Assembly (NCBI GenBank): GCA_017446125.1 | Contig: JAFSRL010000025.1 | Span: 1 to 14,653 of the forward strand | Origin: Lachnospiraceae bacterium | Lineage (GTDB): Bacteria > Bacillota > Clostridia > Lachnospirales > Lachnospiraceae | DNA: 14,653 nucleotides | Direction: 5' to 3' | Shown here: positions 1 to 6,891 of the stretch, piece by piece | Numbering within the stretch: the first letter of the stretch is position 1 | How the letters are laid out: every line of letters starts with the position of its first letter | The notes under the pieces: generated by a model | What the model saw: the letters and a program-made list of their open reading frames with translations, nothing else | Databases searched by the model: none | What the model was told of the DNA's origin: nothing | Made by a program: the position numbers and the translations under genes

Positions 1-1
1 C

Positions 2-37
2 GAACAGATCAAGGCGCAGCTTGCAAACCTTGCTTAA
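2..37 (+). CDS. C-terminal end of a gene entering from the left (product unknown)
   Basis: An open frame enters from the left edge and reads EQIKAQLANLA before a TAA at 35-37. The residues are typical of a helical C-terminus, and the stop overlaps by a few bases the stop codon of the convergent diguanylate cyclase gene (34-36). Only 11 residues are visible, so the product cannot be named and a chance open frame cannot be excluded. No terminator is visible between the two converging genes. Confidence 0.35.
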   Translation, partial: EQIKAQLANLA

Positions 38-930
38 CCGCTGGTCACGCGGTTCTTGCCGTTTTGTTTGCTCTGATACATGAGCGCGTCTGCGCGCTTA
101 ACGATTTTGTCGGCGTCATCTTCCTTTGTTACGGTGGTGACGCCGATGGAAATCGAAACATTCAACAGCTCCCCTTCATGCATGACTTCCGTACCCGCAA
201 CAAGCTGACGGATTTTCTCCGCTAAAATGGTACCGTCATATTCCGTGTTGACGGTCAGGACACCCAAGAATTCCTCGCCGCCCCAGCGTCCGATCAAGTC
301 ATTCTTTCTTGTGTTGGTGCGCAGCGACGACGCAATGCTCTTTAAGACCGCATCGCCCACATCGTGTCCGTAGCTGTTGTTGAACTCGCTGAAGTTGTCG
401 ATGTCCGCAAAGACAACCGCGAAGGGCTTGTTGAAGCGGCTGAACTCATCGAGCTTGTAGTTTAAGAAGCTCTCCAGGTAACGCCGGTTCGGGAGCCCCG
501 TCAAGGTGTCGTGCATCGCAATGCCGGAGAGGTTCTCGACCAGGTCGTCCTCGTACTGCGTGGGAGAGGAGGGCGTGAAGATTTCAATCGCACCGATGAC
601 CTCCCCGTTTTCCGACATGGGCATGATGTTGACCTGCACCGGAATGCGGTAGCCGTCCTTGTGCCGCACAAAGACACGCTCGTTGCGCTGCTTGCCGTCG
701 ATGATGGTCGCAAACAAAGGGCAGCCCACCTGACACAAGGGGCGTCCGTCCTCGTCAATATGGTTTAGGTTTGAAAGCTGGCAGGACTTGCCCACGATTT
801 CTTCCGCCGAATAGCCGGTAATCTTTTCCGCCGCCTTATTCCAGAAGCGGATATGGCGTTCGTTGTCCACGAAGTAGACACCGTCCTGTAAGTTGTTGAT
901 GATCGAAAGATAGAGTTTTTGTGTTTCCAT
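34..930 (-). CDS. PAS-GGDEF diguanylate cyclase
   Basis: A 298-aa soluble sensor enzyme predicted to make cyclic di-GMP from two GTP. Residues about 1-120 form a PAS domain (NNLQDGVYFVD, then WNKAAEKITGY) carrying three cysteines, C50, C66 and C70, the last two in a CQVGCP motif. Residues about 135-298 form the GGDEF domain: it opens with DTLTGLPNRR at 141-150, has the metal-binding FADID near 174-178, and the active-site loop is GGEEF at 217-221. An RxxD product-inhibition site (RKND, 208-211) lies five residues before that loop, so feedback inhibition by c-di-GMP is expected. No membrane segment is seen, so the sensor is probably cytoplasmic. The ATG at 930-928 has a GGAGG about 12 bases upstream, slightly far, and a good promoter lies further out. 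The gene is transcribed away from the envelope operon that starts at 1120. The PAS ligand is unknown; a redox or metal-linked role for the cysteines is inference. Confidence 0.93.
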   Translation of the reverse strand: METQKLYLSIINNLQDGVYFVDNERHIRFWNKAAEKITGYSAEEIVGKSCQLSNLNHIDEDGRPLCQVGCPLFATIIDGKQRNERVFVRHKDGYRIPVQVNIMPMSENGEVIGAIEIFTPSSPTQYEDDLVENLSGIAMHDTLTGLPNRRYLESFLNYKLDEFSRFNKPFAVVFADIDNFSEFNNSYGHDVGDAVLKSIASSLRTNTRKNDLIGRWGGEEFLGVLTVNTEYDGTILAEKIRQLVAGTEVMHEGELLNVSISIGVTTVTKEDDADKIVKRADALMYQSKQNGKNRVTSG

Positions 931-969
931 GGTATGTACCGGCCTCCGTTGTTATAATCACTACCTTCC

Positions 970-998
970 ATTATGCCATACATCACGGTGTTTGTCCA
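970..998 (-). promoter_or_regulatory. sigma-70-type promoter for the diguanylate cyclase gene
   Basis: On the minus strand, TGGACA (998-993) is followed after exactly 17 bp by CATAAT (975-970). Each hexamer is one mismatch from consensus. The predicted start of transcription is near 963, leaving a leader of about 30 nt before the ATG at 930. Confidence 0.6.
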
Positions 999-1022
999 TG
1001 AATTTATCAGACAATTTGCTAA

Positions 1023-1032
1023 TTCGCGCGAA
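1023..1032. promoter_or_regulatory. 10-bp palindrome TTCGCGCGAA between divergent promoters
   Basis: TTCGCGCGAA is a perfect 10-bp palindrome in an otherwise AT-rich stretch. It lies about 45-55 bp upstream of the predicted plus-strand start and about 60-70 bp upstream of the minus-strand start, so a bound regulator could act on both. The symmetry does not extend into the flanks. It could be chance; no known operator consensus is recognised. Confidence 0.25.
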
Positions 1033-1061
1033 ACATTCAAACAACTTACACATGGAAATCA

Positions 1062-1070
1062 TGCTATAAT
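1062..1070 (+). promoter_or_regulatory. extended -10 promoter of the envelope operon
   Basis: TGCTATAAT is a perfect -10 hexamer preceded by the TGn extension. No good -35 is present at 16-18 bp (CAACTT at 1042-1047 is poor), which fits an extended -10 promoter that depends little on the -35 contact. Transcription should start near 1077, inside the first copy of a 13-bp tandem repeat, giving a leader of about 43 nt to the ATG at 1120. Confidence 0.6.
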
Positions 1071-1073
1071 TTT

Positions 1074-1099
1074 CGACACGGATATACGACACGGATATA
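1074..1099 (+). repeat. perfect 13-bp tandem duplication in the operon leader
   Basis: CGACACGGATATA occurs twice back to back (1074-1086 and 1087-1099) with no mismatch. The array begins a few bases after the -10 hexamer and ends shortly before the GAGGAG ribosome site of the first gene, so it makes up most of the predicted untranslated leader. It may be a recent slippage duplication or a pair of protein-binding sites. Confidence 0.8.
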
Positions 1100-1119
1100 A
1101 CTATAAGAAAGAGGAGAAT

Positions 1120-1290
1120 ATGATCAATTTCGAGGAAGAGTTAAAGCGATTTAAGCCTTCGGCGGAGGTGGAGGATGCCGAAGACAGTATCTATAACCAG
1201 GACCTGGATGACATGGCGGATGTGGTCGTATCCCTGTTGAAGGATGCGCGGCAGCAGACGGATTATACCAGACGATTCAACCGGAGATAA
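1120..1290 (+). CDS. small acidic protein of unknown function (56 aa)
   Basis: The ATG at 1120 is preceded by AAAGAGGAG at good spacing and lies downstream of the only convincing promoter. A longer open frame runs upstream to 973, but that start would lie before the promoter's -10 element, so it is rejected. The protein begins MINFEEELKRFKPS, has an acidic middle (about residues 16-33, EVEDAEDSIYNQDLDDM) and a basic tail ending RRFNRR. There is no signal peptide or membrane segment, so it is probably cytoplasmic. It is the first gene of the envelope operon, 6 bp before the zinc-ribbon/TPR gene. No family is recognised; a small partner of the next protein is only inference from position. Confidence 0.75.
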   Translation: MINFEEELKRFKPSAEVEDAEDSIYNQDLDDMADVVVSLLKDARQQTDYTRRFNRR

Positions 1291-1296
1291 TACGGC

Positions 1297-2709
1297 ATGA
1301 TGTATTGTTACAACTGCTCGCATCCCTTGGATGAGACGGGCGTTTGTCCTGCCTGCGGAAAAGACGTCAGGCTTTATAAAAAAGCTCTTTTTATTTCCAA
1401 CAAGTATTACAACGACGGCTTGGAAAAGGCTTTGACGCGCAATTTATCCGGCGCGGTCGAAAGCCTTCGCCAGAGCGTGAAATTCAACAAGGCAAACATC
1501 GACGCAAGAAACCTGTTGGGGCTTGTGTACTTTGAAATGGGCGAGGTGGTCTTGGCGCTTGGCGAATGGGTCATCTCGAAGAACTTACAGCCTGAGCGCA
1601 ACTTATCCGGCCGCTACTTAAACGTCATGCGCTCGAATCCCGGAAAGTTGGAGAATATGAACCAGGCGGTCAAGAAGTTCAACCAGGGGCTTGTCTACTG
1701 CGAGAACGGTTCTCTTGATCTTGCCGTCATCCAGTTGAAGAAGGTCTTAAGCATCAACCCGAAATTCGTCAAGGCGCATCAGTTGCTTGCCTTACTTTAC
1801 TTAAACGCGCAGTCCTGGGGCAAGGCGAAGTCCCAGCTCATGAAGTGCATGAAGGTCGACAACGGCAGCGTCTTAACCCAGCGCTACATGCATGAGGCGG
1901 ATAAGATGATGCTGCCGGAGGAGCGGCGGCAGGTCGCGAACGAAAAGAAGAAGGCGGCGGGCAATGCCGTCGAGGAAAAGCACGGAAACGAAACCATCAT
2001 CAAGCCCGTGCACCGCTTCAAGGCAACAAGCGGCTTCAACATCTCAGGGCTCATCGTGGGACTTGTGCTGGGCATTGCCTTTGCGGTGTTCTTAATCCTG
2101 CCCGCGCGCGTCCAGCAGATTACGGAGGAGCGCAAGGAGGCATTAACCGCAATCTCGGAGGAGTCCGACGCAAAGAGCGCAAAGATTTTAGAATACGAAA
2201 CCAGGATTGCCGCCCTGGAGAGCGAGAAGGATACCTTAACGGCGGACATCGCCGCGCTGGAAACCTCCGGCGACAAGACGGTCAACGATGCCTTAATGAG
2301 CGCCGTGAACCTCTACCTTGCGGACGCGACGGACATCGAAAACATCTCCCTTGCCATGGAGCCCGTGACGGAAGAGTCACTGGAAGACGCGGGTGAGGAT
2401 TTTCAGGCGCTGTATGAAACCTTAATCGCGGGGGTGGGTAAGCCCATGGCGGACCGGTATTACAACGCGGGCTACGCTTCCTACCGCGCGAATGCGTATG
2501 AGGAGGCAATCGCCTCGTTTACGAAGTGCTGCCAGTACGACAAGGAAAACGCGGACGCGCGCTACTTCCTCGGGATGAGCCACTATGCGCTTGAGGACAC
2601 CGCGACGGCGCGCAGAATCTTTGACGAGGTGATGAGTGAATTCCCGAACAGCCAGCGCGCATCCCAGGCGGAGAGCGCCCTGGCGGAGATCAATAACGCA
2701 AACGACTGA
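1297..2709 (+). CDS. zinc-ribbon / TPR / single-pass membrane / coiled-coil / TPR protein
   Basis: A 470-aa protein of unusual layout. Residues 4-20 form a short zinc ribbon (C4-x2-C7, C17-x2-C20). Residues about 36-190 are tetratricopeptide-like helices, for example ALTRNLSGAVESLRQSVKFN. After a charged linker, a single membrane segment covers about 248-270. Residues about 272-325 are a heptad-rich coiled coil, and about 384-466 form a second TPR-like unit resembling the C-terminal part of YbgF/CpoB-type proteins. With no signal peptide, the ribbon and first TPRs should be cytoplasmic, and the coiled coil and last TPRs extracytoplasmic. TPRs bind proteins, so a trans-membrane scaffold is likely; no enzymatic motif is visible. 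Two ATGs are in tandem at 1297 and 1300, either of which may be used; a GGAG lies at 1282-1285. The next gene, encoding an MBOAT, begins 2 bp after the stop, so the two are probably translationally coupled. Confidence 0.85.
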   Translation: MMYCYNCSHPLDETGVCPACGKDVRLYKKALFISNKYYNDGLEKALTRNLSGAVESLRQSVKFNKANIDARNLLGLVYFEMGEVVLALGEWVISKNLQPERNLSGRYLNVMRSNPGKLENMNQAVKKFNQGLVYCENGSLDLAVIQLKKVLSINPKFVKAHQLLALLYLNAQSWGKAKSQLMKCMKVDNGSVLTQRYMHEADKMMLPEERRQVANEKKKAAGNAVEEKHGNETIIKPVHRFKATSGFNISGLIVGLVLGIAFAVFLILPARVQQITEERKEALTAISEESDAKSAKILEYETRIAALESEKDTLTADIAALETSGDKTVNDALMSAVNLYLADATDIENISLAMEPVTEESLEDAGEDFQALYETLIAGVGKPMADRYYNAGYASYRANAYEEAIASFTKCCQYDKENADARYFLGMSHYALEDTATARRIFDEVMSEFPNSQRASQAESALAEINNAND

Positions 2710-2711
2710 CC

Positions 2712-4064
2712 ATGACCCAGTTTTCTGATTTGAGCTTCATATTCCGGTTCCTGCCCGTGATGTGTGTTCTCTACTACGTCACCCCGTACCGGCTCAGAAT
2801 GTTTACGCTTTCCATCGCCTCCATTATCTTTTACGCGGCAGGAGACTTCCGGTTTTTGGCACTGCTGTTGTTCGCGGTCATCGTCAACAGCCTCTTGGCG
2901 GAGGGAACCTTCCGCAAGGAGAAGAGCTTTTTGATTGTCGCGATTCTTTTTAACGTCGCGCTCCTTGTCACCTTCAAAATTTTGGGGCAGTATGTGAGCG
3001 GCGCGCTCTTTCCTTTGGGAATCAGCTTCTACACCTTCAAGATGATTTCGTACCAGATTGATTTGTACAAGGAAGAAGACGACAAGCGTCCCGCCATGAT
3101 TCAGACCGTGTCGTACTTCCTGATGTTTCCGCAGATTGTGCAGGGACCCATCATGCGCTTTCAGGAAATGCGGGAATGCGCCGCAATCAGAAAGCAGGCA
3201 ATCACCGACATCCTGCCCGCCGTCGAGGAGGGACTCAAATACTTTGCCGCGGGGATGTTCTTCAAGGTGATGCTTGCGGACCGCTTTTCCATGTGCTTTA
3301 ACGAAATCGGACAGATCGGCTACGAGAGCATTTCGACACCGCTTGCCTACATCGGGGCAGCAGGCTATTCCTTAAACCTTTACTATGATTTCTGGGGGTA
3401 CTCGTTGATGGCAGCAGGCATCGGTGTGATGTTCGGCTTTCCCTTCATCGAAAACTTTCACCACCCTTATGCCGCCGCCTCAGTCTCCGAATTTTACAGA
3501 CGCTGGCACATGACGCTCGGAAGCTTCTTTAAGGACTACGTCTATATTCCGCTTGGCGGCTCAAAGGAGGGCGGCGTCAAAACCCTGCGCAATTTGTTGA
3601 TCGTCTGGGCTCTGACCGGCTTCTGGCACGGTGCGTCCTTCAACTTCCTGCTGTGGGGATTGCTGTTGTTTCTCATCATCCTTTCAGAGAAGCTCCTATT
3701 GCGGCGCCTGCCGAAGACCTTGAGCACTCTCATCAGCCGTGCGCATGTGTTACTCCTTATTCCCCTGACCTGGGTGGTGTTTGCGATTACGGATGATAAG
3801 ATGCTTCTTTCCTACTTCTCGCGTCTGTTCCCGTTTTTTAACACGCCCGCGGTCATGAATCCTTCGGACTATGTCCGGATTGTGCGGGACTACGCGCACG
3901 TGTTTATCCCGGGGCTTTTGTTCCTTGTCCCGGCAATCTATGATACGATAATGAAGTACAAAAACAAGTGGTACATGACGCTTCTGTTGTATGCTGGTTT
4001 GTGGGTGAGCATTTACCACGCGGCACGCTCGAGCGGCAACCCGTTTATGTACGTGAACTTTTAA
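2712..4064 (+). CDS. MBOAT-family membrane O-acyltransferase (AlgI/DltB-like)
   Basis: A 450-aa polytopic membrane protein of the MBOAT superfamily, which passes acyl groups, usually acetyl, across the membrane for O-acylation of extracytoplasmic glycans or teichoic acids. Signature motifs are FPLGISFYTFK (100-110), FPQIVQGPIMRF (139-150), RRWHMTLGSFFKDYVYIPLGG (263-283, with H266) and FWHGASFNFLLWG (304-316), whose H306 is the invariant family histidine. The C-terminus NPFMYVNF resembles the ending of AlgI-type proteins, and the length is near the family norm (about 450-500 aa). The gene has no clear ribosome site of its own and starts 2 bp after the preceding stop, suggesting coupling. The following SGNH protein is its expected partner. 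DltA, DltC and DltD are absent nearby, so D-alanylation is unlikely. The acceptor glycan cannot be read from the sequence. Confidence 0.93.
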   Translation: MTQFSDLSFIFRFLPVMCVLYYVTPYRLRMFTLSIASIIFYAAGDFRFLALLLFAVIVNSLLAEGTFRKEKSFLIVAILFNVALLVTFKILGQYVSGALFPLGISFYTFKMISYQIDLYKEEDDKRPAMIQTVSYFLMFPQIVQGPIMRFQEMRECAAIRKQAITDILPAVEEGLKYFAAGMFFKVMLADRFSMCFNEIGQIGYESISTPLAYIGAAGYSLNLYYDFWGYSLMAAGIGVMFGFPFIENFHHPYAAASVSEFYRRWHMTLGSFFKDYVYIPLGGSKEGGVKTLRNLLIVWALTGFWHGASFNFLLWGLLLFLIILSEKLLLRRLPKTLSTLISRAHVLLLIPLTWVVFAITDDKMLLSYFSRLFPFFNTPAVMNPSDYVRIVRDYAHVFIPGLLFLVPAIYDTIMKYKNKWYMTLLLYAGLWVSIYHAARSSGNPFMYVNF

Positions 4065-4079
4065 AGGAAGCGGTTACGG

Positions 4080-5207
4080 ATGAAGGAGACAGTCAAAAAA
4101 ATCCCATTGCTTCTTGCGACAATCCTGACGGCGCTTGCCACGACCTTCTTCGGCACCGTCGGGCGTTTTGGCGCGTATGCAACCTACCGCTATACGTTCC
4201 GCGACACCCCCGTGATGGCGCTCTTCTTTATGGGACTTGCGGATAAGCAGATGCCCTTTGTGTCCGCGGCGCAAGCGTTGCCGCGCACTTCGACTGTACG
4301 GGATGAGAGTGCGGGGGAAGCGCTGCCGCAAGAAACCGCGCAGGCGGCACCCGCAAACAAAATCACGGACCTTGTACCACAGGTGCAGCCCGCCCCGGAA
4401 GCGGTGACGGAAGAAACGGGTGAGCTTCCCGCCTCGCTGCCGGAGGACTACACGCAGCCCGCGCACAATTTAAGCTACGCACTGGACGAGTCCACCTGGG
4501 ATGAGGCGACGCGCAACAAGTACGGAAGAATCGCCCTGCTTGCGGATCCGGAAACGGGCATCGTGCCCACGCAGTACTTCGAGCGGCTGCCCTCGTATTC
4601 CTCCGGATTTGAAACGGTGGACGCGACCTATTTTAGAGATGCGCTCTTTATCGGAGACTCGCGCACGGTGGGACTTTCCATGTACGTGCCGGACTTAAAC
4701 GCGCAGGCAACCTTCTACGCGAAGACCTCGATGAGTGTCGCGCATGTGATGGAGCAGCCCTTCGCGGAAACGCCCTTGGGTGTCATGACCGTACCGCAGG
4801 CGCTGCAGGGCACACAGTTTCAAAAGATTTATGTGGCGCTTGGCATCAACGAGCTGGGCAGCGGGTCGACGGAGCACTTTGTGGAGCGCTATCAAGAAGT
4901 GATTGAAGAGCTCAAAGTCCTGCAGCCGGATGCCATCATCTATATCTGCGCGATGATGCACGTCTCGCAAAAGAAGGATGACGAGGGCGGCTACGTGAAC
5001 AACGCGGTGATCAACGACCGCAACAACGCGCTCTCGCAGCTTGCGGACAACGAGAAAACCTTCTACATCGACATGAACGAGGCGACGGACGACGCCTCGG
5101 GGGTTTTGCAAAGCGACTTAACGTTTGACGGTGTCCACTTAAAGGCGGTATCATACGATTTATGGTACCGGTACCTTCTGGACCACGCGATCGTAAAGGA
5201 TTATTAA
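4080..5207 (+). CDS. membrane-anchored SGNH/GDSL hydrolase-fold protein, probable O-acetyltransferase partner
   Basis: A 375-aa protein with an N-terminal membrane anchor (about 8-28), a Pro/Ala/Glu-rich linker (about 65-125) and an extracytoplasmic SGNH domain (about 180-375). Catalytic blocks are visible: block I FIGDSRTVG (S194), block III LGINELG (N257) and block V DGVH (D350 and H353), giving a complete Ser-Asp-His triad. In AlgI/AlgJ-, PatA/PatB- and DltB/DltD-type systems such proteins take the acyl group delivered by the MBOAT and attach it to the polymer, or act as an esterase. The MBOAT gene ends 15 bp upstream, and AAAGGAAG at 4062-4070 gives a good ribosome site for the ATG at 4080. 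The acceptor is unknown; glycan acetyltransfer is family-based inference. The adjacent TPR lipoprotein gene starts 3 bp after the stop. Confidence 0.88.
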   Translation: MKETVKKIPLLLATILTALATTFFGTVGRFGAYATYRYTFRDTPVMALFFMGLADKQMPFVSAAQALPRTSTVRDESAGEALPQETAQAAPANKITDLVPQVQPAPEAVTEETGELPASLPEDYTQPAHNLSYALDESTWDEATRNKYGRIALLADPETGIVPTQYFERLPSYSSGFETVDATYFRDALFIGDSRTVGLSMYVPDLNAQATFYAKTSMSVAHVMEQPFAETPLGVMTVPQALQGTQFQKIYVALGINELGSGSTEHFVERYQEVIEELKVLQPDAIIYICAMMHVSQKKDDEGGYVNNAVINDRNNALSQLADNEKTFYIDMNEATDDASGVLQSDLTFDGVHLKAVSYDLWYRYLLDHAIVKDY

Positions 5208-5210
5208 AAT

Positions 5211-6263
5211 ATGAAGAGATGCTTATCCGTTTTGGTGTGCGCCTTCCTTCTTCTGTTGACGGGATGCGCGCTCACAAACGGTTCCCATGTAAATATCGAT
5301 ACCGGCATGGAGCAGTTGGCGGAGGGCGACTATGAGGGCGCCTTAACCTCGTTTTCTCTGGCGCTTGCCGAAGGGGAAAACAAACGCCTCATCTATCGCG
5401 GCCGCGGCATTGCGTATTTGCAGACCGGCGCATACGATGACGCGATTGCCGCCTTCGACCTTGCGCTCAAGGAAACGAACGGCATCGTGACCCGCGCGGA
5501 TTATGACTTAAACTTCTACCTGGCGGAGAGCTACCTAAAGAGTGAGCGCTATTCCCTGGCGGAGTCCGTGTACTCGACGATTCTTTCCTTAAAGAAGGAG
5601 GACGCGGACGCGTACTACTTACGCGGCGTGGCGCGCTTAAAGGGCGGGAATTTGCAGGGAGCAAATGAAGACTTTCAAGCGGCTGTCGATTTAAAGCCGC
5701 AGGATTATGACCGGCTGTTTTTGATCTGCGAAGCGTATGAAGAAGCGGGTTACCCGGCGGAAGGCCAGACCTTGTTGAACGGCGTGTATGAGAACGTGAA
5801 GGATACGCTTTCGGATTATGAAAGAGGGCGCTTTGCGTATTACGCGGGCGATCTGACCGAGGCGATGAAGGCGCTGGAGGCGGCACGAAGCGGCAGCGGT
5901 CCCGAGGTGATTGAGGCGGTGCTTTTGCTGGGAAGGGTTGCCGAGGAGCAGGGCGACTTCGACTACGCGGAAGGGATTTACCGCGCGTACCTAAAGAACA
6001 ACCGCGAGAATGCAAGGGTCTACAACCGGCTGGGACTTTGCGAGTTGAAGAGCGGCAGGCTCGATGCCGCGATTTCGGATTTTGAATCCGGCATCTCGCT
6101 GGATGACAAAACCATGCGGCAGGACCTTGCCTGGAACATCATTGTCGCGTACGAGATGAAGGGCGAGTTCGGTACGGCGTTTGATTTGACGAAGCAGTAT
6201 TTGACGCGTTACCCGACGGATGAAAAGGCGCTCAGGGAATACACCTTTTTATCGACGCGGTAA
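5211..6263 (+). CDS. TPR-repeat lipoprotein
   Basis: A 350-aa predicted lipoprotein. MKR and a hydrophobic stretch lead to the lipobox LLTGC, giving a lipidated C19 on the outer face of the cytoplasmic membrane. Most of the remainder is tetratricopeptide repeats: examples are GMEQLAEGDYEGALTSFSLA (about 32-51), GIAYLQTGAYDDAIAAFDLA (66-85), GVARLKGGNLQGANEDFQAA (139-158) and LGLCELKSGRLDAAISDFES (274-293). There is no catalytic motif, so a docking or scaffold function is likely. An AAAGGA about 10 bases before the ATG overlaps the end of the preceding gene. Together with the zinc-ribbon/TPR membrane protein it places TPR surfaces at both ends of the MBOAT-SGNH pair. The link to O-acylation is inferred from gene order. 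Confidence 0.87.
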   Translation: MKRCLSVLVCAFLLLLTGCALTNGSHVNIDTGMEQLAEGDYEGALTSFSLALAEGENKRLIYRGRGIAYLQTGAYDDAIAAFDLALKETNGIVTRADYDLNFYLAESYLKSERYSLAESVYSTILSLKKEDADAYYLRGVARLKGGNLQGANEDFQAAVDLKPQDYDRLFLICEAYEEAGYPAEGQTLLNGVYENVKDTLSDYERGRFAYYAGDLTEAMKALEAARSGSGPEVIEAVLLLGRVAEEQGDFDYAEGIYRAYLKNNRENARVYNRLGLCELKSGRLDAAISDFESGISLDDKTMRQDLAWNIIVAYEMKGEFGTAFDLTKQYLTRYPTDEKALREYTFLSTR

Positions 6264-6288
6264 CGGAAAAGAGGAAGGAGCAAGAAAC

Positions 6289-6891
6289 ATGGATATCATT
6301 TGTATGGACTTGGAGGGCGTACTCGTTCCGGAAATCTGGATTGCGTTCGCAAAGGAGACCGGCATCCAGGAGTTAGAGCGCACGACCAGAGACGAGCCGG
6401 ATTACGACAAGCTCATGCGTCGCCGCATCGAGATCTTGAAGGAGCATAACTTGGGCATCGGCGAAATCCGCCGCACGATTACCACAATCGATCCCTTTGA
6501 GGGCGCGAAGGAATTTTTGGACACCCTGCGTTCCTTCACGCAGGCGGTGATTTTGAGCGACACCTTCGATCAGTTCGCGATGCCCCTCATGAAGAAGTTA
6601 GACTACCCGGCGCTTTTCTGCAACACCTTAACGGTCGATCCCTCCGGCGTCATCACGGGTTATAAGATGCGCTGCAAGGACACGAAGCTGACCTCCGTCA
6701 AAGCCTTTCAGTCGATGGGGTATGACACGATTGCCTTCGGCGACAGCTTCAATGATCTTGACATGATTAAAGCGTCGCGTGCGGGATTTTTGTTCCGGAC
6801 AACGGATGAAATCCGCGAAGCGCATAAGGATGTGCCGGCGTTTGACACGTACGACGCGCTCTTACAGGCAATCCGCGAGGTGATGCAATGA
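6289..6891 (+). CDS. thrH: ThrH-like HAD phosphatase (phosphoserine phosphatase / homoserine phosphotransferase)
   Basis: A 200-aa HAD-superfamily enzyme. The N-terminus MDIICMDLEGVLVPEIWIAF and the segment TTRDEPDYDKLM strongly resemble Pseudomonas ThrH, which dephosphorylates phosphoserine and can pass the phosphate to homoserine. Catalytic features are D7-L-E9-G (nucleophile, with Glu in place of the usual second Asp, as in ThrH), ILSDT with S90 (motif II), a lysine around 130-134 (motif III) and GDSFNDLDM with D152 and D156 (motif IV). The length matches the family (about 200 aa). The frame stays open upstream to 6220 inside the lipoprotein gene, but the ATG at 6289 is chosen because it has GAGGAAGGAG just before it and matches the family N-terminus. 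Its stop overlaps the pyrF start by 4 bases (ATGA). The in vivo substrate is uncertain. Confidence 0.87.
   Translation: MDIICMDLEGVLVPEIWIAFAKETGIQELERTTRDEPDYDKLMRRRIEILKEHNLGIGEIRRTITTIDPFEGAKEFLDTLRSFTQAVILSDTFDQFAMPLMKKLDYPALFCNTLTVDPSGVITGYKMRCKDTKLTSVKAFQSMGYDTIAFGDSFNDLDMIKASRAGFLFRTTDEIREAHKDVPAFDTYDALLQAIREVMQ

Noticed and set aside
973..1119. A longer N-terminus for the 56-aa protein beginning at 973.
   Set aside because: That start lies upstream of the extended -10 promoter at 1062-1070 and lacks a ribosome site, while the ATG at 1120 has AAAGAGGAG at good spacing.
2712..5207. A dlt (teichoic acid D-alanylation) operon.
   Set aside because: The MBOAT could suggest DltB, but no DltA ligase or DltC carrier is present and the partner is a general SGNH protein, so an acetyltransfer pair fits better.
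5467..6015. A 182-codon minus-strand open frame opposite the TPR lipoprotein gene.
   Set aside because: The product is rich in Arg, Pro and Ser with no domain, as expected from the reverse of a GC-rich gene.
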